Source of the DNA: Ignavibacteriales bacterium
GTDB lineage: Bacteria > Bacteroidota > Ignavibacteria > Ignavibacteriales > Ignavibacteriaceae
Direction: 5' to 3'
Assembly: GCA_015709675.1 (NCBI GenBank)
Contig: CP054182.1
Span: 1,715,448-1,779,447 of the forward strand
Length of the DNA: 64,000 nucleotides
Shown in pieces: positions 27,653 to 36,341 of the stretch. The position numbers and the translations under genes were made by a program. Numbering within the stretch: the stretch's first letter is position 1; every line of letters begins with the position of its first letter. The notes below the pieces were generated by a model. That model ran no database searches. It was not told the origin of the DNA and saw only the letters and a program-made list of their open reading frames with translations.

Positions 27653-28663
27653 ATGAAAAAAGTTCTCATAATCTTTCTTATGGCATCCTTGGCCTGGGCC
27701 GGTGATGTTTCCAGAAAAGGAACTACCGGTGCTGATCAGCTCCTGATACCGGTTGGAGCGAGAAGTATTGCTACTGGCGGTGCATTCTTGTCCAATACGA
27801 CAGGCGTTGAAGCTATTTATTTCAATCCGGCAGGTCTTGACCTTGCCAACAGCTCTGAGGCAATGTTCTCCTATATGTCTTATCTCGCTGATATGAATAT
27901 CACCTACTTTGCAGCAGGTGCTAATTTTGGCGAGCTCGGAAGTATAGGAATTTCCTATAAAGGTCTCGATTTTGGTGACATTCCTGTTACCACAATTGAT
28001 GCACCGGACGGAAACGGAGCTACCTATTCCCCGGCTTTCTTTACCGTAGGTCTTACCTATGCAAAGAAAGTTACAGACCGCGTTGCAATTGGTGTGAATG
28101 CAAAAATGATCCACGAAGGAATCATGAACACCTCAGCCAATGGTTTCGCAGTTGATTTCGGTGTTCAGTACCGCTTCCCTCAGAATCTTTCTATGGGCGT
28201 TACGGTAAAGAATATCGGAAGCAACATGAAGTATGACGGACAGGATCTTCAGGTAAAAACGGTGATTCCGGGATCAAACCCGAATTCAGCGTTCGGTTCT
28301 TATGCTCCTGTTACCGAAGAATTCCAGCTCCCGAGCTACTTCGAAATGAGCTTAGCGTATGATTACAGATTCAACGAAGCCAACAACATTCTGTTCGGAT
28401 CATCATTCAGAAACAACAATGCCGGTGAAGATAACATCGTCTTCGGTATGGAATATGATTTCAGCAAAATGTTCTTCGTTCGTGCTGGTTATGACATGCT
28501 TCTCCAGAACACAGACCAGTCAATCTATGGTCTGGCTATGGGCGCAGGCGTGAACTATAACTTCACAGACGGCATCACCATGAGTCTTGATTACGCTTAC
28601 CGGGATGTTCAGGATTTCCCGACCCCGAACCATATCTTCACTCTGAAGCTTGGTCTCCAGTAA
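27653..28663 (+). CDS. PorV/PorQ-family outer membrane protein
   Basis: 336 residues with a short signal peptide (ends near AWAG) and an AGGAG site upstream of the ATG. The opening GADQLLIPVGARSIATGGAF and GVEAIYFNPAGL motifs are typical of the PorV/PorQ (UPF0164-like) family, followed by a FadL-like 14-strand barrel ending FTLKLGL. In T9SS, PorV shuttles substrates to the attachment complex; homologues with other roles exist. It sits between two giant paralogues and shares their strong codon bias, which suggests it serves their export. A strong terminator follows. Confidence 0.85.
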   Translation: MKKVLIIFLMASLAWAGDVSRKGTTGADQLLIPVGARSIATGGAFLSNTTGVEAIYFNPAGLDLANSSEAMFSYMSYLADMNITYFAAGANFGELGSIGISYKGLDFGDIPVTTIDAPDGNGATYSPAFFTVGLTYAKKVTDRVAIGVNAKMIHEGIMNTSANGFAVDFGVQYRFPQNLSMGVTVKNIGSNMKYDGQDLQVKTVIPGSNPNSAFGSYAPVTEEFQLPSYFEMSLAYDYRFNEANNILFGSSFRNNNAGEDNIVFGMEYDFSKMFFVRAGYDMLLQNTDQSIYGLAMGAGVNYNFTDGITMSLDYAYRDVQDFPTPNHIFTLKLGLQ

Positions 28664-28683
28664 TCGTTCCTAATTGATTGATG

Positions 28684-28718
28684 AGGCGCCCGGTTTAATC
28701 ACCGGGCGCCTTTTTTTA
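28684..28718 (+). terminator. Rho-independent terminator
   Basis: AGGCGCCCGGT (28684-28694) and ACCGGGCGCCT (28701-28711) form an 11-bp stem with loop TTAATC, followed by a run of seven T. It ends the receptor-giant protein-PorV unit. Confidence 0.92.
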
Positions 28719-28908
28719 TGGACTGCACACGAACAAGCAGTCTTTCGGCCACGTCCTGATTCCCGCGCTAAGATTCAATGGTTTCATTTTGCTATCTCCT
28801 TTACTGACTTCCGAATATTTGTTTTTCAAACTGCTTCTTCCTATTTTTTAACATACCGACATAAGAATTTCTCCTTTTTATTCCAGTTTTCCAATTTCCG
28901 GAGGGAAT

Positions 28909-31900
28909 ATGAAAAAAAATATCTGGCTGAAGCCAGTTCTTAGCCGTGTCACTCTGTTTTCACTCGCCCTGCTGCTCACAGGCGCTTATTACGGTGATGG
29001 CGGCAAACGGCACAATCTGCAAAAAGCTACCGCTCTGAACTCCTACCTTATTGATATTAATAATCTTGTACTTCCGGTAAATAACCGCGGAATTCTTGCG
29101 GACCAGAATATTGGCAATATCTCCGGCGGTATATATGACAGTCTTGTGGTGCTTTTTTCGGGCGGGTTTTTCCTTTCAGGTGAATCGAACGGGGCTGACT
29201 GGGCAAACGGTGTGATGTCTGCCTCCAGAATTGAGGACTACCGGGAAGGTCCTGTCGGCTCAAATCAGAATGATCCGCGCAACCGGCTGTATATACTCAG
29301 CAGCCAGGACCGTGCATTCAGTGAATCATGGCAGAACTGGAAAGAGGCAGTTGCGCTTGGAGCTGATTATTACGATGGCAACGGTGATAACCGTTATGAC
29401 CCGGTTGATCTGAACGGAGACGGAAAATGGAATCCGGATGAGGACCGCCCTGATCTGATTGGCGACCTTACCGTCTGGTGCGTGTATAATGATGGGGTGC
29501 CAAAAAACCTGCGCCGCTTTAACAATATTAACCCGCAGGGGATTGAAATTCATCAGAGTGTTTTTGGCTTTGCCTCACGCGGAACCATCGGGAATATGCT
29601 TTTTGTCCGTTACCGCCTTATTAACAGAGGAACGGTCGCGGAGAGGATTGACTCAGTCTATTTTTCAGCAGTTACCGATCCTGACATAGGTGATTATACT
29701 GATGATCTGGTCGGCTGCGATACCTTGCTCTCAGCAGGATTTGCGTATAACCGTACGCCTGACGGTCAGTATGGAGTTAATGCTCCTGCGTTCCTGAATG
29801 ACTTTTTTCAGGGGCCGGTTGTATATATTCCCGGTGAAACCTTTATTGACGCAGACGGAAACGGTCTTTTTGATTTAGGTGAAACGCCCCTTACTGAGGC
29901 ATATAATGTGCGCGGATTTTATAAGGGTATAGACACTATTCCGGGGGCAAAAAATCTTCCGCTGACATCCTTTACTCAGTATATTTCAAGCCACCCGACA
30001 ATAGGTGATCCCAGTTTTTACCATGAGCTGATTAACTATCAGAAAGGAGGACGTTACAGAGACGGAACCCCCATTGACCCCTGCCGTTGGTTTTTTAGTA
30101 ATGGTCCTTCTGATTCCGCTAACTGCGGAACCTGGGATCCGAAATTCATGTATTCAGGCGACCCATTAACCTATTCAGGATGGCTTAATACTTCTCCGGT
30201 TGATCAGCGTATGATGCTTAATACAGGACCGTTTGTCCTGAGAGCAAATGAACCGGTGGATATTGTGGTAGGATATGTTGTCGGCAGATCATCATTGAGT
30301 AGTATTGAAAGCCTGAGGGAAGTAAAAAAGAATGACATCGTAGCGCAGTATTTGTTCGACCTGAATTTTCCCACACCGCCTCAGCCGCCCGATGTTGCCG
30401 TTGACGTAAGAACCGGTGACGGATTCATTGACCTTACCTGGAATACAGCTGATTTTATAAACTTCCGCGCGGTTGATACCATTCTTGATATAGACAGAAG
30501 AGTGCAGGGTTTTTATATTACCGGCTACCGGACAAACAACAGAGCGCAGGAAACAGGGGGAATAGTAAATGCAAAACTCCTTGGCAGTTACGGAGTTAAA
30601 AATCAGATACATACAATTTTCCAGAAACAGAGCAATGGCGCAATTACTACCTATTTTGAACGGCCCGCTGAGCAGTTCCTCCTGGATACTCTTATATACG
30701 GCAATCCCGCTGAAGGAAGAATCCGCGTAAGGATTACGGAAGATCCTTTTACGGGAATACCTCTGGTAAAGGGAAAGGAATATTATTTCTCTGTTACTTC
30801 CTTTACCCTTAATCACCGGGTAATAAAAAACCGGGCAACAAATACCTACGGGCCGGAAGGAGATTATATTGATGACAGGAATATCGCTATAGATGAATTT
30901 GATAACGCGATAGTCCGTGTTGTTTACGGAACTGATATGTATTCTCCCGCTGCTGATATCGGGCAGGGAAAGCGTGCCGCGGGTTTTGCAGGCACCGGCG
31001 GTGTGAAATTTCTGACGGTTGATAACAGCGGGCTGACCGGAGATTCCTATACGGTTGAATTTAAAGGCGATACAGCCACTCTGCCATACTCTGCCTCTTA
31101 CTCACTTAAAAATAACAGAACTGGCGCATACCTGATTACCGGTTCAAAATCTTATAACTTTGATACCACTAACTATGCGGGCAAAGTAACCGAAGGATTT
31201 ATCCTGAAAGTAAAAGATGTAGCTCCAACGGTATCAACTGATGCTCAGCAGACTTACACCCCGGCAGCAAACAAGTGGTTTGTTGACCTCAACCTGTTAA
31301 CTGCAAGTCTCGGTGCTGTATATAGCGGAAGAGATATCGCAGGGGTAGGCGGAAGTGCAACTCTTGGTAACAGACAATCTACCATCACCAAGGCAAACCA
31401 CCTGCGTGCAATCGAAGTACGCTTCGGTCAGCCTGGCAAAGCATACCGCTACATGAACGGATTTGTTGGTACCTCAGCTCTTTCAAGAAGAAACAGCTTC
31501 AAGTATGCAGCAGGTCTTAACGGCACAGACGTACTCCCAAGCCGCGGCGGCGCAATGGGCCAGTTCGGTGTGGGCTTTGTAGATGTACCGTTCCAGGTAT
31601 GGGTAAAGGATTCAGTTTATGGTGAGGAAAGACAGCTTGCAGTGGGCTTTGTTGAGAAATCAGCAAACCTGCCTGGCGGAAATCCTGACGGTAACTGGTT
31701 CCCTGGTACCGATGTAACCCAGTCACTGGAAGCGATCATCGTTTTTGATGCAAACTATGATGCATCAGGCAGCCAGATCGAATATACCGGCGGTGTATTC
31801 GGAAGCGACAGTGCATGGGCAGATATCCGCGGATATCAGTTCCCTGCAAGTGCAACCACAGTAACTGATGAACAGAAGCGTATTGCAGCCTCACCGCTGT

Positions 31901-32412
31901 TTAACGCGATGTATGTAATAAGTCTGAGTGCACTGACAGCGACCAGTACATTTACTGCAGGAGACGTATTCAGAGTACCGGTAGGCACCTATCCGTACAC
32001 TGATGCAGACAGCTATACATTCTCAACCAAACAGGGCGGAGCACTCACTGATGCTGAACAGAAAGATCTGTTCAACAAGGTTAATGTATATCCGAACCCG
32101 CTGTTTGCGTATAATCCTGCTACGAGTTACGACCGTACACTCTCGCCGGATGATCCGTATGTTACATTCACCAATCTTCCGGCTGATGTAACCATCAGGA
32201 TATATACAGTATCAGGAGCGCTGATCCGCACACTCACTGAAGCTGACAAGACCGACGGACCATCTTCCCCCTTCCTCCGCTGGGATCTGAAGAATGAAAG
32301 CAGGCGCAGAGTTGCTTCTGGAATGTATATGGCAATAGTCTCATCCCCCGGCTTCGGAGAGAAAATACTGAAGTTGGGTATCGTACAGCCGATGAAACAA
32401 ATAACAAGGTAA
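28909..32412 (+). CDS. Giant exported protein, paralogue family member 2
   Basis: 1167 residues, colinear with the gene at 24088. ATG 28909 has a GGAGGG site. The signal segment (VTLFSLALLLTGAYYGDGG), acidic Ca-loop (DGNGDNRYDPVDLNGDGKW), FN3-like region (GDGFIDLTWNTAD) and divergent sorting-like C-terminus (VYPNPLFAYNP ... FGEKILKLGI) are all kept. The first ~765 residues and the last ~100 are diverged from member 1, but residues ~766-1067 are nearly identical at DNA level. Outside that tract the codon use is mixed (CGC, CGG, GGG common); inside it is the biased AGA-rich style of member 1, which suggests member 1 was the donor. Confidence 0.8.
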   Translation: MKKNIWLKPVLSRVTLFSLALLLTGAYYGDGGKRHNLQKATALNSYLIDINNLVLPVNNRGILADQNIGNISGGIYDSLVVLFSGGFFLSGESNGADWANGVMSASRIEDYREGPVGSNQNDPRNRLYILSSQDRAFSESWQNWKEAVALGADYYDGNGDNRYDPVDLNGDGKWNPDEDRPDLIGDLTVWCVYNDGVPKNLRRFNNINPQGIEIHQSVFGFASRGTIGNMLFVRYRLINRGTVAERIDSVYFSAVTDPDIGDYTDDLVGCDTLLSAGFAYNRTPDGQYGVNAPAFLNDFFQGPVVYIPGETFIDADGNGLFDLGETPLTEAYNVRGFYKGIDTIPGAKNLPLTSFTQYISSHPTIGDPSFYHELINYQKGGRYRDGTPIDPCRWFFSNGPSDSANCGTWDPKFMYSGDPLTYSGWLNTSPVDQRMMLNTGPFVLRANEPVDIVVGYVVGRSSLSSIESLREVKKNDIVAQYLFDLNFPTPPQPPDVAVDVRTGDGFIDLTWNTADFINFRAVDTILDIDRRVQGFYITGYRTNNRAQETGGIVNAKLLGSYGVKNQIHTIFQKQSNGAITTYFERPAEQFLLDTLIYGNPAEGRIRVRITEDPFTGIPLVKGKEYYFSVTSFTLNHRVIKNRATNTYGPEGDYIDDRNIAIDEFDNAIVRVVYGTDMYSPAADIGQGKRAAGFAGTGGVKFLTVDNSGLTGDSYTVEFKGDTATLPYSASYSLKNNRTGAYLITGSKSYNFDTTNYAGKVTEGFILKVKDVAPTVSTDAQQTYTPAANKWFVDLNLLTASLGAVYSGRDIAGVGGSATLGNRQSTITKANHLRAIEVRFGQPGKAYRYMNGFVGTSALSRRNSFKYAAGLNGTDVLPSRGGAMGQFGVGFVDVPFQVWVKDSVYGEERQLAVGFVEKSANLPGGNPDGNWFPGTDVTQSLEAIIVFDANYDASGSQIEYTGGVFGSDSAWADIRGYQFPASATTVTDEQKRIAASPLFNAMYVISLSALTATSTFTAGDVFRVPVGTYPYTDADSYTFSTKQGGALTDAEQKDLFNKVNVYPNPLFAYNPATSYDRTLSPDDPYVTFTNLPADVTIRIYTVSGALIRTLTEADKTDGPSSPFLRWDLKNESRRRVASGMYMAIVSSPGFGEKILKLGIVQPMKQITR
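31204..32110 (+). repeat. 907-bp tract near-identical to 26386-27292 (copy 2)
   Basis: Same orientation as copy 1, offset 4818. The one amino-acid change outside the short left-end patch is Arg to His in the KANRLRA motif. Codon style inside the tract is unlike the rest of its own gene. Confidence 0.9.
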
Positions 32413-32420
32413 TTATGATG

Positions 32421-32490
32421 TATGAATTATGAAGTATGAATTATGAAGTATGAATTATGAAGTATGAATTATGAAGTACGAAGTATGAAT
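32421..32490. repeat. 14-bp tandem repeat
   Basis: TATGAATTATGAAG occurs four times without change (32421, 32435, 32449, 32463), followed by TACGAAG and a partial unit. It lies in the 278-bp gene-free spacer before the next paralogue. Its reverse complement is found in the spacer at 4190-4210. Confidence 0.9.
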
Positions 32491-32690
32491 TAAAGGGGAT
32501 TGCTTCTGGTCATCAGTCTCTCATTCCTTGTGCTGCCGGCAGTTCTTGCTGTCGTTGTGGTCCTTGCTGTCCTTTGAGTTGTGCTGCGGTCAGGTCTTTT
32601 GACTTAATCTGTAAAAATGCTTATTTTAACCTAACACAAATTTCGGACTTCCCGGTTGGGGGTTGTCCTCACTTTTTTTCCGGAGGGAAA

Positions 32691-35600
32691 ATGAATGGTT
32701 TCCATGTTCATCGACCGGTATTTTTGCTCGTTCTGCTCTTTAGTTTTCTGCTGTTTTTAACCGGAGCTTTTTCCGGTGACGGCGGGGGAAAACGAAGTCC
32801 TCAGAAATCCTCTGCCCTTAACGGTTTTCTCATTAACATCAATAATATCCGTCTCCCATTAGACAATCAGGGAGTCCTTGGTGACTTTGACCCTGGTACC
32901 GGAGCCGGCGGGTTTTACGACGGTAAGATATTCCTCTTTTCCGGCGGACTCATCCTCACCGGATATACAAATAGTACACTTTGGGCTAATGGAGTTTTTA
33001 GCGCCTCACGTATGCAGGACTATCAGCCGGGACCGGTCGGCTCTGATCAGAATGATCCGCGCAATAAAGTCTATGTTGTCCGCAGTATGGATATTCCATT
33101 TGGTGACTCATGGCAGGAATGGAAAAACGCTGTGGCACTGGGAGCTGATTTTTATGACGGAGACGGGGATGGTATATATAATCCCTCTGATCTGAATTAT
33201 GACGGCAAATGGAACAGCAACGAAGACCGCCCCGACCTGATCGGCGACCTAACAGCATGGTGCGTGTATAATGACGGTGTACCGAGAGCATTACGGCGTC
33301 TGACATCAGTCAGCCCCCAGGGAATCGAGATTCATCAGACCGTCTTCGGATTTGCTTCGCGTGAGAATATCGGCAATATGCTTTTTGTCCGTTACCGCCT
33401 TATTAACAAGGGTACTGTGGCCGATCTGCTTGATTCTGTGTATTTTTCTGTCATTACCGACCCGGATCTTGGTGACTACATGGATGATCTGCTGGGCTGC
33501 GATACTACCCTGGATGCCGGATATGTTTATAACGCAACCGCTGATGCACTATATGGAGTAAATGCTCCGGTATTTCTTGCAAGCCTGCTTCAGGGGCCGG
33601 CTGTATATATTCCGGGAGTTACATTTACTGATTCCAATGGCAACGGAATATTTGACAGTGGAGAATCGCCCCTTACAGAAGCATACAATGTGAAAGGTTT
33701 GGTTAAGGGAATCGACACTCTTAGAGGTGCAAAAAATCTCCCGATGACCTCTTTTATGCAAATGATGCAGTTGTGGGGTGGTGATCCCGGAGGAATGTTC
33801 GTTTGGGATTACCGGAATTGGCAGAAGGGTTTGCACTATTCCGGAGCACCGTTTGATCCTTGTACATGGTCGTTTGGCACGGGTACGAACGATCCTGACT
33901 GCATTAACTGGAATCCGAAGTATCTTTATTCCGGTGATCCTGTAGCAGGAAACGGGTGGAGAAATAAAACGCCAATTGATCAGAGGAAAATGATTACGAC
34001 CGGTACTTTCCCTCTCCATAAAAATCAGCCAGTTGATATAGTTGCCGCATATATTGTGGGAAGATCGCCGGTGAGCAGTCTTCTGAGCGTGAATACAGCA
34101 AAGGAACTTGCAAAGGCAGCCAGGAGTGTGTTTAATAAAAATTTTGAAGGTCCTGCAAAACCTGATGAGCTTTCTGTTGATGTCCGCACAGGTAACGGCT
34201 TCATTGACCTGACCTGGAATACTTCCCCTTTAGTTACTTACCGCTCCTTAGATACGATACTTGGCATTGACCGGCGCGTGCAAGGATTTTATGTAACGGC
34301 CTACAGGACCAATTCTGAAGCGGCACTGATTCCCGGCGTGGTAAATGCAAAAATTATTTCCTCCTATGCCGTGAATAACTTTATTCATGATATATATCAG
34401 ACGCAGCAAAATGGCGGGCTGGATATGCGGTTCAAAAGACCTGAAGCCGAATATCTTCTTGACAGTGCACTTCACGCAGATCCCGCTCAGGGGCGCATCC
34501 GACTGAGAATATCCGCGGATCCTTTCGACGGAATTCCCCTCATTAAAGGAAAGGAATACTTTTTTGCTCTTACTACCTATACGCTTAATCACAAGAGTAT
34601 AGTAAACAAACAGACAACTACCTATGGCCCTCCCGGCGATTATCTTGATGCAACCGGCGCGGCAATTGACGAATACAGCACATCAATTATCCGCGTAGTT
34701 TATGACACTGATCTTTATGAACCTGCCCCGGATATCGGCAAAGGAAACAAAACTTCCGGCTTTGCAACTCAGGGAAATGTTGCTTATCTGGTGGTTAATG
34801 ATGAAGAACTGACCGGCGACAGTTACACGGTTGAGTTTAAAAGTGATACAAGCCTGTATCATTACTCGGCTTCTTATTCACTAAAGAACAACAGAACCGG
34901 CCAGTACCTGATTACTGATTCAAAGTTCTATAACTATGATACAAACAACTATGCTGGAAAAATAATCGAAGGGTTTGTTCTTAAAGTTAAGCCGGTGGTG
35001 CCTGCCCCATCAAACGAAACACAGCAAAAATATATACCTGCATTAAATACATGGTTCACCGACCTGAACGTGACCAACGCGAGCCTGGGCGCAGTCTATG
35101 CCGGGGATGATATCCACTGGTGGGGGAGTGCAATTTTCGGAAGCAGGCAATCAACCATTACAAAAGCAAACCGTTTGCGGGCGGTAGAAGTGCGCTTCGG
35201 GCTGCCAGGCAAGGCATACCGGTATATGAACGGATTTGTTGGAAATAATGCCCTCGCAAGAAGAAATGTTTACCGGTATGCTGCTGGAATACAGCCCATC
35301 GACACCTTATCCTCACGAGGCGGATCAATGGGTAAGTATGGCATTGGTTATGTTGATGTGCCGTTTCAGGTATGGGTTAAGGATTCAGTCTATGGTGAAG
35401 AGCGTCAGCTGGCGGTTGGATTCGTTGAAAAGACGGCAAAATTTTTTGGCGGAAATCCGGATGGCAATTGGTACCCGGGTGTTGATGTTTTATTGTCTTT
35501 AGAAGCAATCATTGTCTTTGATGCTGATTATGACCCGTCAGGCAGCCAGATAGTATATACCGGCGGAGTGTTCGGAACGGATAGTGCATGGGCAGATCTC

Positions 35601-36179
35601 ATGGGATATCAATTCCCTCCGGGTGCTACAACAGTAACCGATGAGCAGAAGCGCATTGCTGCCTCACCGCTGTTTAATGCGATGTATGTTATAGGACTGA
35701 GTGCACTTACTCCGACGAGTACCTTTACTCCCGGAGATATCTTCAGAGTGCCGGTCGCGGTGTATCCTTATACCGATGATGATGTATATACCTTTTCCAC
35801 AAGAAAAGGAGGAGACCTGACCTTTGAAGAGAAGAAGGAACTGTTTGAAAAGGTTAATGTATTCCCGAATCCGTTTTTCGCCAATAATACCAGATTCAGC
35901 TATGAGAATCCTAAAACGGCGGAGGAGTCGTTTGTAACGTTTACCAATCTTCCTGAAACAGTTACCATAAAGATATACACTGTTTCAGGGGCTTTGATAA
36001 AAACTCTTACGGAGAGTGATAAAATGGATGGCGCTTCATCACCCTTCCTGCGTTGGGATCTTAAGAACCAGAGCGGCAACCGTGTTGCTTCAGGCATGTA
36101 TCTGGCGATCGTGACAGCACCCGGCTACGGAGAAAAACTGCTGAAATTGGGAATTATTCAGCAGGCAGGTTCAAAGTGA
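32691..36179 (+). CDS. Giant exported protein, paralogue family member 3
   Basis: 1162 residues from ATG 32691, chosen for its strong site (CCGGAGGG) and because the signal-like helix (VFLLVLLFSFLLFLTGAFSGDGG) follows; an in-frame extension to 32574 would add 39 unlikely residues. It has the same order as members 1 and 2: acidic loop (DGDGDGIYNPSDLNYDGKW), second loop (DSNGNGIFDSGE), FN3-like part (GNGFIDLTWNTSP), and a divergent sorting-like end (VFPNPFFANNT ... YGEKLLKLGIIQQ). It is closer to member 4 at the C-terminus than to members 1 and 2. Function unknown; surface location inferred. Confidence 0.8.
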   Translation: MNGFHVHRPVFLLVLLFSFLLFLTGAFSGDGGGKRSPQKSSALNGFLININNIRLPLDNQGVLGDFDPGTGAGGFYDGKIFLFSGGLILTGYTNSTLWANGVFSASRMQDYQPGPVGSDQNDPRNKVYVVRSMDIPFGDSWQEWKNAVALGADFYDGDGDGIYNPSDLNYDGKWNSNEDRPDLIGDLTAWCVYNDGVPRALRRLTSVSPQGIEIHQTVFGFASRENIGNMLFVRYRLINKGTVADLLDSVYFSVITDPDLGDYMDDLLGCDTTLDAGYVYNATADALYGVNAPVFLASLLQGPAVYIPGVTFTDSNGNGIFDSGESPLTEAYNVKGLVKGIDTLRGAKNLPMTSFMQMMQLWGGDPGGMFVWDYRNWQKGLHYSGAPFDPCTWSFGTGTNDPDCINWNPKYLYSGDPVAGNGWRNKTPIDQRKMITTGTFPLHKNQPVDIVAAYIVGRSPVSSLLSVNTAKELAKAARSVFNKNFEGPAKPDELSVDVRTGNGFIDLTWNTSPLVTYRSLDTILGIDRRVQGFYVTAYRTNSEAALIPGVVNAKIISSYAVNNFIHDIYQTQQNGGLDMRFKRPEAEYLLDSALHADPAQGRIRLRISADPFDGIPLIKGKEYFFALTTYTLNHKSIVNKQTTTYGPPGDYLDATGAAIDEYSTSIIRVVYDTDLYEPAPDIGKGNKTSGFATQGNVAYLVVNDEELTGDSYTVEFKSDTSLYHYSASYSLKNNRTGQYLITDSKFYNYDTNNYAGKIIEGFVLKVKPVVPAPSNETQQKYIPALNTWFTDLNVTNASLGAVYAGDDIHWWGSAIFGSRQSTITKANRLRAVEVRFGLPGKAYRYMNGFVGNNALARRNVYRYAAGIQPIDTLSSRGGSMGKYGIGYVDVPFQVWVKDSVYGEERQLAVGFVEKTAKFFGGNPDGNWYPGVDVLLSLEAIIVFDADYDPSGSQIVYTGGVFGTDSAWADLMGYQFPPGATTVTDEQKRIAASPLFNAMYVIGLSALTPTSTFTPGDIFRVPVAVYPYTDDDVYTFSTRKGGDLTFEEKKELFEKVNVFPNPFFANNTRFSYENPKTAEESFVTFTNLPETVTIKIYTVSGALIKTLTESDKMDGASSPFLRWDLKNQSGNRVASGMYLAIVTAPGYGEKLLKLGIIQQAGSK
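35637..35820 (+). repeat. ~180-bp tract near-identical to 39291-39474
   Basis: Offset 3654 to member 4. Only a handful of mismatches within a ~180-bp stretch, while sequence before and after differs clearly. Confidence 0.75.
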
Positions 36180-36341
36180 TGATATTCCCGGGATCCGGAG
36201 CATGATCTCCTTAAAGGTGCCTGGACATCGTGGTTGTTGTCCTCGCCATTCTTGAACAAAAGGCTTAAATAAATTTTGTAAAATATCCGATTCAGAACCG
36301 TCCGTAGCAGGTATGCTCTGAATAAATTCCCTGGAGGAAGA

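Noticed and set aside
28674-28943. 89-residue ORF before giant paralogue 2
   Set aside because: It covers the terminator and leader of the neighbours, has no family and overlaps the start of the paralogue in another frame.
32421-32490. Possible CRISPR or attachment site
   Set aside because: 14-bp units directly abut without spacers; it is a simple tandem repeat, and no integrase is near.
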